From NCBI RefSeq assembly GCF_038443385.1, contig NZ_CP151726.1, positions 7,254,001 to 7,318,000 on the forward strand: DNA of 64,000 nucleotides. Direction: 5' to 3'. The notes beneath the pieces were generated by a model. The model searched no databases. It was not told the DNA's origin and saw only the letters and a program-made list of their open reading frames with translations. Position numbers and translations under genes: made by a program. How positions within the stretch are numbered: position 1 is the first letter of the stretch; each line of letters begins with the position of its first letter. This stretch comes from Stieleria varia (lineage in GTDB: Bacteria > Planctomycetota > Planctomycetia > Pirellulales > Pirellulaceae). This document shows positions 55,114-63,300 of the stretch, piece after piece.

Positions 55114-57183
55114 ATGGCGGACTTCCCACACTTTGTACTTAAGGAGACTCGAACGTCGCTGGCGTACACATCCACGATTCGTGGCGGCGATAAGAAGAAC
55201 AGTCCGCCTCGACCCGAGCGGAAGACTCATGCCGATCAGTTGCTTGACGCACTTGAGAAAGCTGAAAAGAAAGCAACCGCGAGTCAAGCAGCGGAACCCG
55301 CAAGAGAGGGTTTGCAGTTCATTCCGATGGTGTTCGACCAAAGTTCAGACTTTGATCTTGAGATTCGGCAACTCGAAAACACCTCGCCGGGCACGCGGAT
55401 CGTCAGTGCCAAAGAACGAGACGGCAAGAAGGAATATCTCGTTGCCGTTCCCAACAGCGAGGTAAGCAAGTTTGCTGACAAGTTTCGCGATTACCGTGAC
55501 AAAGAAACGAAGAAGAAGCAGACACCTCTGAACGAAAAGTTAGCGTCCAGTATCGAAACGATCGATTCCGCTGAGCTTGAAGATTACTGGACCGATGCTT
55601 CGGAAAACCTGCCGCACGCCGATGAAGAGATGTGGTGGGAGATTTGGCTGAGTACTGCTGAGACGGACGACGATTTGGCGGCGTGGTTTCGCCGCGTAGC
55701 GGCAAACGAGAATGTGGTCACGAGCCCACAGCAGGTTGCTTTCCCTGACAGGCTGGTCATCCTGGGCTTTACTAGTTTGAATGGGTGGCGAAACTTTCCT
55801 GGTCTGCTCAACCACCTTACGGAACTGCGTAAGGCAAATATTGTTGCAGGCGAGTTCACGAAGCTTCCCCCGTCCGGTCAAGCGGAATACATCAACAACC
55901 TCATAAGTCGCACAACTTTCGCCGCTGTAAGTGCCGTGCGGATTTGTGTTCTCGACACTGGTGTCAATCGTGGACATCCTCTGCTCGAACAGTCGTTAAG
56001 CTCCGCAGATACTCAGGCGTGGGAGGCCGACTGGGGAAGTAGCGACCATGACGGACATGGGACCGAAATGGCGGGAGTTTGTCTTTATGGGCAGCTTCGC
56101 GATTATCTCTATGGTGATGAACCACTAGAGTTAGCGCATCGGCTGGAGTCAGTGAAGATTCTTCCTCCAGCTGGCCAGAATGATCCACCTGACTATGGGC
56201 CGATCACTGTCGGCTCGATGTCGCTCGCTGAAATCGCATCGCCGTCAGCAAGTCGGATATTCTGCATGGCGGTGACCGCCGCCGGTGATGACCAGTGGCG
56301 TCCGACGCTCTGGTCGGCCGCAATCGATCAAGCCGCGAGCGGAGCGAACGACGAAACTCGTCGGCTGCTGATCGTCTCGGCAGGGAATTTGCGTGAAGAT
56401 ATCGGCAAGAACTATCCCCATGAAAACTACGTCTCAAGTATCGAAGATCCTTCGCAGTCATGGAATGCTCTGACTGTTGGTGGTTACACCAAGCTGGCTT
56501 GGATGCAAGAAGAAGGGCTTGAGGGTTATGCTCCGATTGCAAAATCGGGATTGCTTTCGCCAAGTAGCCGAACTTCACTTTGTTGGGGCGACATTCCTTG
56601 GCCATACAAGCCGGATGTCGTTTTTGAAGGCGGCAACTACGCATCCGATAGCAGTGGATTCATCACTAACGCCGACGACCTTAATTTACTGACCACTCGT
56701 TCGACTGCCGATTCGGACGCTTTGCTTGGAACGACCGGCGACACGAGTGCTGCAACCGCACAAGCTGCGAACATGTCAGCGATTCTGCAAGCAGAGTACC
56801 CAGACTTTTGGCCTGAGACCATTCGCGGACTCGTTGTTCACTCGGCCGAATGGACATCCCAAATGCTGGATGAATTTCCGACAGCACAACGAAAGCAGAG
56901 ATTGCGAGTCTATGGAATGGGCGTTCCGAATCTTGGACGTGCGAGGAGATCGGCAAATGGCTTCGCGACGATGGTAATTCAAGATCGTCTTCAGCCCTTT
57001 TCATTTGGCTCATCGGACAACTCGGCCAATGAAATGCATCTGCACGACTTACCGCTACCGCGTGAAGTTCTTGAAGACCTGGGAAGCACCCACATCAAGA
57101 TGCGGGTGACGCTCTCTTATTTCATTGAACCGAACCCACCAAGGCGTGGATACGTTGCACAGTATCAGTACGCATCGCACTGA
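55114..57183 (+). CDS. ietS: Subtilisin-like (S8) protease, IetS-like, ending at an in-frame TGA
   Basis: 689 residues to the TGA at 57181-57183. The N-terminal ~260 residues precede the S8 domain. The catalytic triad is visible: Asp281 in ICVLDTGVN, His315 in DHDGHGTEMAG and Ser545 in GTTGDTSAATAQ; LLIVSAGNLRED supplies the oxyanion Asn region. After TGA the same frame stays open to 57606 with sequence that continues the protein in sense (see next entry). As the gene stands, the protease domain is complete but the C-terminal domain is cut off. It follows ietA by 15 bases. It may be toxic when unrestrained by IetA or when triggered by phage. Confidence 0.85.
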   Translation: MADFPHFVLKETRTSLAYTSTIRGGDKKNSPPRPERKTHADQLLDALEKAEKKATASQAAEPAREGLQFIPMVFDQSSDFDLEIRQLENTSPGTRIVSAKERDGKKEYLVAVPNSEVSKFADKFRDYRDKETKKKQTPLNEKLASSIETIDSAELEDYWTDASENLPHADEEMWWEIWLSTAETDDDLAAWFRRVAANENVVTSPQQVAFPDRLVILGFTSLNGWRNFPGLLNHLTELRKANIVAGEFTKLPPSGQAEYINNLISRTTFAAVSAVRICVLDTGVNRGHPLLEQSLSSADTQAWEADWGSSDHDGHGTEMAGVCLYGQLRDYLYGDEPLELAHRLESVKILPPAGQNDPPDYGPITVGSMSLAEIASPSASRIFCMAVTAAGDDQWRPTLWSAAIDQAASGANDETRRLLIVSAGNLREDIGKNYPHENYVSSIEDPSQSWNALTVGGYTKLAWMQEEGLEGYAPIAKSGLLSPSSRTSLCWGDIPWPYKPDVVFEGGNYASDSSGFITNADDLNLLTTRSTADSDALLGTTGDTSAATAQAANMSAILQAEYPDFWPETIRGLVVHSAEWTSQMLDEFPTAQRKQRLRVYGMGVPNLGRARRSANGFATMVIQDRLQPFSFGSSDNSANEMHLHDLPLPREVLEDLGSTHIKMRVTLSYFIEPNPPRRGYVAQYQYASH

Positions 57184-57606
57184 CTACGTTTTTCGGTGCG
57201 AAGGCCCGAAGAAACACCAGAGCAAATGCGTCGCCGTTTGTCCCGAAACTTCTGGGACAAGGATGCGGATGGAAAATCGGTGTCTCCACCTAAAGGCAGC
57301 ACTGTGACTGACAACCGCGCGTGGGAGTTAAAAGAAACCGTTGCGGTACGTGGGTCCGTTCACTCTGATTGCTGGAGCGGGACTGCTGTTCAGCTTGCAT
57401 CCTCGAACTTGATTTCGGTTTATCCCGTGACGGGATGGTGGCGATACCGACGCGACCAAAAAACTGTTGAGAAGATGGCGAGGTACTCGCTTATCGTCAG
57501 CATCTCGACTGACGACTCAGAAGTTGACTTGCGCGCAATTATTGCCAACGAGATTCAAGCTCGAATCGACACCAAAGCCGCCATCGAAACGAGGATTGAC
57601 GTATAG
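57184..57606 (+). pseudogene. 3' part of ietS beyond the in-frame TGA
   Basis: The frame of ietS continues directly after the TGA as LRFSVRRPEETPEQMRRRLS, then AWELKETVAVRGSVHSDCWSG, NLISVYPVTGWWRYRRDQKT and ARYSLIVSISTDDSEVDL, ending at 57606. From memory of the family, IetS-type proteases carry such a C-terminal segment, including the G-S-I/V-H-S-D-x-W-x-G-T and V-Y-P-V-x-G-W-W motifs. At the TGA the family would usually have Gly (S-H-G-L-R-F), so GGA to TGA is the simplest explanation. An ATG at 57229 could allow separate translation of most of it, but no ribosome-binding site is clear. Confidence 0.8.
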
Positions 57607-58184
57607 TCAAATTTGTCAAGCGTCGTTTGAATCACCGTTCGCACCAGCACCTTTGTCGGGTGGCGATTTTTTTAGCTCATCAAGTTGTTCGCGGAGTTGT
57701 TCGATCGTCGAATTCAATGTTTTGAGAAGAAAAGGTTCCAGGACTCAAAAGTCGGGGTCACTCGGGGCAGGCTCACGCAAGGCTGCGTGAGCTATGAACG
57801 CGGGTTGCAAGTTGCAGCGATCGGACGCTGTGCTCCGGTGGCCGACACCGGAGCACTTTTCAATTTCCTAAAACATTGTGGTTTCATCGACGGAAACGGC
57901 AAACCGAGGTTTGGAATCTGCTGAGACAGGACAAAGCAAAGCGAATTGGCAGCCACGCGTCGAAACGCTGACTACGCACATCCATCCAAGAGCTAGGGCG
58001 CCGCGATTCGGTGGCACTGTTCATTTGCCAAGGTTCCCGGGTCGCAACTAAACGCTCTACCTCGTCGACTGGTACAGCATCGATGGCGGCAACAAGCTCG
58101 GGTGCGGGTTCAAAGCTCTTGAGCAGGGCAACGGAAGCGAGGCGAAGGCGGTATTGGCCACAACGAAAAGGCGGCTGCGTTTGG
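57607..58184. other. Gene-poor stretch with a coding relic and hairpin
   Basis: On the minus strand at about 57620-57740 a short frame reads PFLLKTLNSTIEQLREQLDE, which looks like the coiled-coil end of a lost gene, but no start is available. A terminator-like hairpin lies at 57830-57860. The rest shows nothing. Confidence 0.45.
57830..57860 (+). terminator. Terminator-like hairpin
   Basis: GTGCTCCGGTG (57830-57840) pairs perfectly with 57846-57856 around GCCGA and is followed by TTTT. It could end the ietAS transcript. Confidence 0.6.
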
Positions 58185-58563
58185 CTACGACAGACGTAGA
58201 CCGAGTTGCTCGTCGCTGTTCATCTCGAATACACGGACCGTTGTTCGGCCTGTGGGTGTTTTGCCGACAATCTGAATCCCTTGCCACTCAAAGTGCTCGT
58301 CCCAATTGTCTTGACGCGGATGGAAGCAGGACAGTGATTTCTCCTGTTTCAGGATCGATGCCCGTCAAGTTGGGACCTTTGTGCAGATTGCAGTCAATGC
58401 AGGCCAAGGCCAGATTGTCTAGATCGTTGGTCCCGCCATGCTTTCGAGGGACAATATGCTCGACATGCAGTGTGGCCAAGGGCGAGTCGTCTTGGTGTAG
58501 CCGACAGTATTCGCAGCGATGCCCCGCCCTTTCCCGAACGATCGTCTTGGTTGATTCGTTCAC
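58185..58563 (-). pseudogene. Frameshifted HNH endonuclease
   Basis: From ATG at 58563 the frame reads GHRCEYCRLHQDDSPLATLH, VEHIVPRKHGGTNDLDNLAL and ACIDCNLHKGPNLTGIDPET, a complete HNH core with its CxxC...CxxC zinc site. It then stops at 58288 after LPSASRQLGRAL. In the next frame the expected tail is intact: FHPRQDNWDEHFEWQGIQIV, GKTPTGRTTVRVFEMNSDEQ, ending at TAG 58187-58185. A one-base frameshift near 58327 therefore separates the two parts. The core without the tail might still fold. It lies 5 bases downstream of a small partner gene. Confidence 0.85.
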
Positions 58564-58568
58564 CGCCT

Positions 58569-58835
58569 TTAGGAGTCAGAATTCAAAAGGCGCCGAGCTT
58601 GTCTCTGAAGCGTTGCAATAAACTTGTTGGCGCGGACGTAGCCCTGGTATTCCAATCGTTCCTGATCCGTCAACTCTCCCTCAGTCGATTTGGCCGCGAG
58701 TTCTTCAATCCGCGCACGAAGCTCGAGATCGACATCGAAGCTAATGACAGTCTCAGCTTTTGGCTGCGGCAAAACCTGTCGCAATACGGGACTGACGGCA
58801 CGGTCAAACGCGGTGGATTCGGCGGTTGGATTCAT
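58569..58835 (-). CDS. Small partner protein of the HNH endonuclease
   Basis: 88 residues from ATG at 58835 (frame open to 58865). PQPKAETVISFDVDLELRAR and IEELAAKSTEGELTDQERLE look helical and charged, and the end is FIATLQRQARRLLNSDS. A small protein of this kind often precedes this HNH family in planctomycetes and cyanobacteria; it resembles an antitoxin, but no such function is established. The HNH gene starts 5 bases downstream, so the two are one transcript. Confidence 0.72.
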   Translation of the reverse strand: MNPTAESTAFDRAVSPVLRQVLPQPKAETVISFDVDLELRARIEELAAKSTEGELTDQERLEYQGYVRANKFIATLQRQARRLLNSDS

Positions 58836-59104
58836 GCTTCTAATATAGCGTTTGAGGGCCGGCAAAGCCAGGAAATTGACGCCGGTTTGCTTGTTCTGCC
58901 CGGCGACCGGATTTAGCTACAGGGACGACATTTGAGGAGAAAATGGGACGGAGGGAATGAATCGTCGGGATTAACGACTAGCGAACTTAAAGTACCCCGG
59001 TGGCCGACGTCGGACGCCTACCGCTTCGATTAGGGTGAATTCGCTTCGGTCCCCATAACGTCAGGGCATTCATGCGATTTCGGGCCAGTCCGAGTCCGCA
59101 GCGT

Positions 59105-59190
59105 CCGATGCAACTTCGGCACCTTAGGTAAAATCCAAAACCGCTTCGGAGTCATTTACTGGCTCCAATGCGGCACAGGCGTCGGCCACC
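59105..59190. repeat. Right copy of 86-base imperfect direct repeat
   Basis: About 84 percent identical to 53611-53696 without gaps. On the minus strand it reads ALEPVNDSEAVLDFT then a stop. Confidence 0.75.
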
Positions 59191-59402
59191 GGGGTACCGA
59201 AACAACTCGTCGCGAGTGATTGGAGGGCGGATTGAAACGTCGTGGATGGCGTTCTTAAATTTATACGGCGGACAGTGTCGAGTCTAACCGGATCGCACCA
59301 ACTCAAAGCCGCCAACATCCAGGGCATTTCTCGAGTCACCCGGCGAAGCGAGTGTAACGAGTGGGACCGCCACCCTGGGTTGAAAATGCGATCGACTCTT
59401 AT

Positions 59403-59457
59403 CTCACTCCCGCTCCGATTTTGGCGGCGAAGCCGCCAAAATCGGAGCGGGAGTGAG
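59403..59457. repeat. 55-bp perfect palindrome, 26-bp stem with GAA loop
   Basis: Bases 59403-59428 are exactly complementary to 59432-59457. The stem is long and without a T run. It could be a mobile hairpin element; no gene ends close by on either strand. Confidence 0.85.
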
Positions 59458-59681
59458 GCACTGGTGGGGACGTTATCTATACCCAGGGTTGCAGCATCAT
59501 TCGCCAACGCGAATGACGGCTTTAACTCTGGGCTATGCTGTTAAACGCCTTCGGCGTAGGGAGAAAAGTTGCGAATGCCGATCCCCGTACAACCCCAAAT
59601 TTTAAACAGTCCAGCTCAAGCCTCTGGGCATCGACGCAAGTGATTTCAGTTTGTCGCGCGGTTACGGGAGAAATCTTGTTG

Positions 59682-61052
59682 CTATGTCAAGCGACGAAGA
59701 AATACTTCTTGCATGAAATCTCTCGCGATTTGCAGTGGATCAACATTCAGATCATAAACATCGCTTTCGTCGCCGACATCAAATCGCTTTCTCGCGACCC
59801 GGTCATTCACGACCAAGACTTCACGTAACGTGATCGGACAATTAGGCAGTTCTGAGATGCGAACGGCCGGCTCGTCACCACGCTGTTCGCTGATCAACAA
59901 GCATGCATTTGGGCCAATCCCGTCGACTTGACGATCCGCATCCGAATACCAATGCCGGCCAAAAAAGAAACAGAACTGAACACGTTCTTTGCCTTGTCGG
60001 AAGTTCACCCAGAAGTACCAAGTTTTTGAGGCCGAACCACTACTGCGAAGCGTTTCCCACGTAGGCTGATCGAGAATATCAAATCCATTGACTTGGACTT
60101 CGACGGAACCATCTGAAGCGTTTGTCAACTGAGTTGCACATCGCTGGAACGCATCTTTCACTTGCTCCATCTGCCGCACCCAACGGAGATACTCCAGTCG
60201 TCGCTTTTCATCGACACGAGCATTTGTCTCGCCGATAATGCTGACCGCCCAATCCTTCAATTCGTCGACCTCCCGCTGGGCATTGACATAGATTTGCAAT
60301 GTGCGATTAAGTGACCGAGTGACCAACTGAGTCAGCGAGTTGAAGTCACCATCATCAGCGGAGGTCAACGAGGCATAATACTCACTGCGATCTTCTTGCC
60401 GAATCACGGCAGCACTCAATTTGCCGCCAAACAGAACAAGGTCTTGCCAAAGCCTGGCCATGCGCCCGTTGCCATCCATAAACGGATGTAACCTCGCAAT
60501 CCCCCAATGAGTCCAGGTAGCCAACGTGATCGGTTCAGCCTCGCTAGACTCTTCCAACAGTTTCAGAAATTTCTCAAGTAGAAAATCCAGCTTCTCCGGG
60601 CGGGGCGGTTGGTGCTTCGCCCCAGTGATCATGACCCGATCGCTACGAATTCGCCCCGCTCCCTGATCGAGAACGTCCGTCATGAGCGTTTCGTGAACGG
60701 AAGTTAGGGAATCCAGCAAAGACCACGCTTCTCGTTTCGCAACCAGGTCTTGTACCTGATTGATAGCTGTCCCCAAGTTTAGTGCTTCGGTTGCCTCGCG
60801 TTTTCTTCCAACGTCGATGATGCTACCGGTGCTCAGAATGCTCTTGGTTTCGCGAAGCGTTAGCGTGTTTCCCTCGATGGCGTTACTGTTGAAAACCCTT
60901 TCCCCCAACAATTCCGCCTGGATGTTTGCAATGACATCACTTGGCAGTGGCCTTCGCTCGTTGACTTGCTCCGCAAGCATATTGGCATCGGCAATCAGTT
61001 CGGCCGTAATCTGATTGAATGCAAGATCGTCTAAGTGTGGAATATCCATCAT
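59682..61052 (-). CDS. Fic/DOC family protein, class II (N-terminal inhibitory helix)
   Basis: 456 residues from ATG at 61052. The frame reaches 61103, but those residues are not family-like. RLHPFMDGNGRMARLWQDL (catalytic His189) is the canonical Fic motif H-x-F-x-D-G-N-G-R-x-x-R, so AMP or another nucleotide transfer should be possible. FNSNAIEGNTLTL (Ser56 to Gly61) matches the inhibitory helix [S/T]xxxE[G/N] at the N-terminal side. A coiled-coil and a mixed beta domain follow (TWYFWVNFRQGKERVQFCFF), which may recognise a target. No separate antitoxin gene is next to it. It lies just outside the 86-base repeats, so it may belong to an older layer of the island or to the native chromosome. 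Confidence 0.9.
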   Translation of the reverse strand: MMDIPHLDDLAFNQITAELIADANMLAEQVNERRPLPSDVIANIQAELLGERVFNSNAIEGNTLTLRETKSILSTGSIIDVGRKREATEALNLGTAINQVQDLVAKREAWSLLDSLTSVHETLMTDVLDQGAGRIRSDRVMITGAKHQPPRPEKLDFLLEKFLKLLEESSEAEPITLATWTHWGIARLHPFMDGNGRMARLWQDLVLFGGKLSAAVIRQEDRSEYYASLTSADDGDFNSLTQLVTRSLNRTLQIYVNAQREVDELKDWAVSIIGETNARVDEKRRLEYLRWVRQMEQVKDAFQRCATQLTNASDGSVEVQVNGFDILDQPTWETLRSSGSASKTWYFWVNFRQGKERVQFCFFFGRHWYSDADRQVDGIGPNACLLISEQRGDEPAVRISELPNCPITLREVLVVNDRVARKRFDVGDESDVYDLNVDPLQIARDFMQEVFLRRLT

Positions 61053-61845
61053 CGAAGCCGCGGCAAAGTGAATGGGCTGTGAGTCGTGCCAACACATTGG
61101 CACGGAGTATCGACACCCCCGTCTACCAGTCGGTTCGCAACTCGTGATAGTCTACCAAGATGGGCTTTTGACAACACCTGCAACGTGTCGAGACTGGGCA
61201 CCAGCTAGACGGCAACGCCAAACAAAGTATTGCGTTTCTGCCAATCCGATTCTTGACGACGAAACTCCTTGCTGCTGTGAACCGGCGCGTTGTCGATTGA
61301 CTAATCTGCTTTCCGGTTTCCTCTATAAGCTTGCTGAGCACCGCGTGAGCACGATTGGGATAGCAATCGATGAGTTCACGAAGGATCGATTGCTACTTTG
61401 CTGCCCCGGTAATCGTGGATTTTCGAAACGGTGACAAGAAAAGATTCCAGATTATTCGAATGCGGGTCGTGTAGGAGTTCACGACAGGTTCTTCATCGTC
61501 CACAAAAGAAAAGGTTCATGCTGATTCTGGTTCCGCATTTTTTTGCCCTCACATTTTTTTGCCCTCGCTGTCTGTTCTCTGCCAAAACGCGGTTCCGGTA
61601 GGTCATGCTGGCGCGACGCCAAACGCATATCGTGATTCGACCGCGCTGGACGTTCCCCGATTTCAGACGGCCAAGCGTGAAGATGGGCGTGCCGTATTTC
61701 ATCATGCAGAGCATGACCTACGAATACTGGACACCAGCGTGGGGGGCTTTGAGGGTGAGCTTTTCGTTTCGGACTTGCCCGCTCCGCGTTCCTATCGCTA
61801 TACCCGGGCAAGAGGCTCGTTTTCGCTGACCACGGACTGGAATCC
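61053..61845. other. Gene-free stretch with short tandem repeat
   Basis: No gene is supported; several open frames on both strands lack family sense. Two 15-base units CATTTTTTTGCCCTC lie at 61536-61550 and 61552-61566. The promoter of the secretin-like gene should be near the right end. Confidence 0.5.
61536..61566. repeat. Tandem 15-base repeat
   Basis: Two identical copies of CATTTTTTTGCCCTC separated by one base. The function is unknown. Confidence 0.8.
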
Positions 61846-63066
61846 ATGCGACTTTTTAGTGTCTTTTCGATCATTTCGCTCGCAGTGGCTATCTGCCCGC
61901 CCGTTTCGATGGCCCAAAACGGGGGCATGCCGTTGCCTGGAGGTGCGAATGCTGCTGCCAATCCCAATGGCATGCCGCCGCGAAATCTGCCCTCAAGTGA
62001 CACGCCGCCCAGTTTGCGAGGAGCCGGTCCTGGGGGCAACTCGGGAAACCTCTCCAACTCCGGCAAGCTGCCTCAAACGCATGGACAAGTGCAACGCGTT
62101 TGGGATTTGACGCCTTACACGGGGTATTTGACCAAGCACGATCACCCCGAGCAGGCGGTGATCGACTGGATCCTGCGAGAGACCGGGACGGACCTCTGGT
62201 TCACCGCTCCGTTTGGTTACATGAACGCCGATCGCGACAAGCTGACGGTTTATCACACCGACGAAGTCCATCAGATGGTCGCTGGAATCGTTGACCGGTT
62301 CGTTGCCGGAGACAAAGACCCGCAGGTGCTGGGGCTGCGGGTGATGACGGTTGGCAATCCGAATTGGCGAAGCAACGCGCACCTGTTGATGCAACACGTC
62401 AACGTTGACTCGCCGGGCATGCAAGCTTGGTTGTTGAGCAAGGAAAACGCGGCGATCGTGATGAGTCAATTGCGGGCACGAACGGATACGCGACAGGTGC
62501 AAGCTTTGGACCTGATCACCCACAACGGACAAACCGAAAAACTCGCCAGCACACGCGGGCGCAATTACGTCTTGAACGTCAAACCGGCACCGACCGGATG
62601 GCCTCCTTATGAGCCGGAGACAGGTGAAATCCAGGAAGGCTATCGATTGGAAATCAGCCCTTTGTTGAGTACCGACGGCAGGGCGATCGACTGTGTGATC
62701 AAGGCCGAGATCGACCAAGTCGACAAGCTCAAGCCGGTTGAATTGAACCTGCCGCTGCCCAATGCTCAGATTCACCGGGCCCGAATCGATGTACCTCAGG
62801 TCGTCAGTTGGCGTTTGCACGAGCGTTTTCGCTGGCCGTCCGACATGGTCTTGCTGCTCAGTTGCGGTGTGGTTGCAAGTCCCGAACGGCCCCAAGCCAC
62901 GGTGCCGTTGCTGAACCTGGAAATGATCACCGGAACGACGGCTGGTCGAGCCGACGCCCTGATGTTCATCGAATTTCGCGGTCGGGCATCTGAAAATCTG
63001 ACCACTACGCCGTTGGTGCCGCAGATGGCGACGGGAATCGGTGCCCCGAATCGTGGCCGTTACTAA
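61846..63066 (+). CDS. Exported secretin-like protein of unknown role
   Basis: 406 residues with signal peptide (RLFSVFSIISLAVAICPPVS). A Gly/Asn/Pro-rich region follows to about residue 75. The part around DKLTVYHTDEVHQMVAGIVD resembles N-domains of secretins, where a ring subunit aligns with its neighbour, and GYRLEISPLLSTDGRAIDCV resembles the secretin beta-barrel strand pattern L-x-x-x-P-x-x-S-x-D-G. The complete secretin C-terminal motif is not evident, so a full pore is not supported. The end is GIGAPNRGRY. It could be a secretin-like periplasmic protein. The next gene starts 234 bases downstream. Confidence 0.7.
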   Translation: MRLFSVFSIISLAVAICPPVSMAQNGGMPLPGGANAAANPNGMPPRNLPSSDTPPSLRGAGPGGNSGNLSNSGKLPQTHGQVQRVWDLTPYTGYLTKHDHPEQAVIDWILRETGTDLWFTAPFGYMNADRDKLTVYHTDEVHQMVAGIVDRFVAGDKDPQVLGLRVMTVGNPNWRSNAHLLMQHVNVDSPGMQAWLLSKENAAIVMSQLRARTDTRQVQALDLITHNGQTEKLASTRGRNYVLNVKPAPTGWPPYEPETGEIQEGYRLEISPLLSTDGRAIDCVIKAEIDQVDKLKPVELNLPLPNAQIHRARIDVPQVVSWRLHERFRWPSDMVLLLSCGVVASPERPQATVPLLNLEMITGTTAGRADALMFIEFRGRASENLTTTPLVPQMATGIGAPNRGRY

Positions 63067-63300
63067 TATTGGCGGCGATCTCTGGAATTTCCCTCCCCTC
63101 TAGCCGGCGGCCATTTGCCCGTAGAATGCGCGGCAGCCGGCAGCGGAGTCGGCTCGCGGTCTTGGGCATTCGGCTGACCAGACTGGAATTGGGACATCGC
63201 GAATTTCCGCGACCAACCGCCGACGGCCAGGTGTTGCGAAACTTTCGCCCCCTGGGTGACCTTAGAAATCCCCCGCAGCCTGCTCGGTCAGGTGATCGCT

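Larger units (their letters stand above)
58836..59681. other. Gene-free stretch with direct repeat and large palindrome
   Basis: No gene. It includes the right 86-base repeat (59105-59190), a 55-bp perfect palindrome (59403-59457) and CCCTGGGTTG/ACCCAGGGTTGCAG elements (59373 and 59481) followed by a small ACGCCTTCGGCGT hairpin near 59546-59558. The open frames here are chance. Confidence 0.55.

Noticed and set aside
57181..57183. Selenocysteine codon in ietS
   Set aside because: No selenocysteine is expected at this position, the inferred family residue is Gly, and no SECIS-like hairpin directly downstream was recognised.
61605..61845. Small gene upstream of the secretin-like gene
   Set aside because: Open frames on both strands read without recognisable sense, and none has a ribosome-binding site.
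61993..62895. 300-codon minus-strand frame
   Set aside because: Opposite the secretin-like gene; no start signal or recognisable motif.
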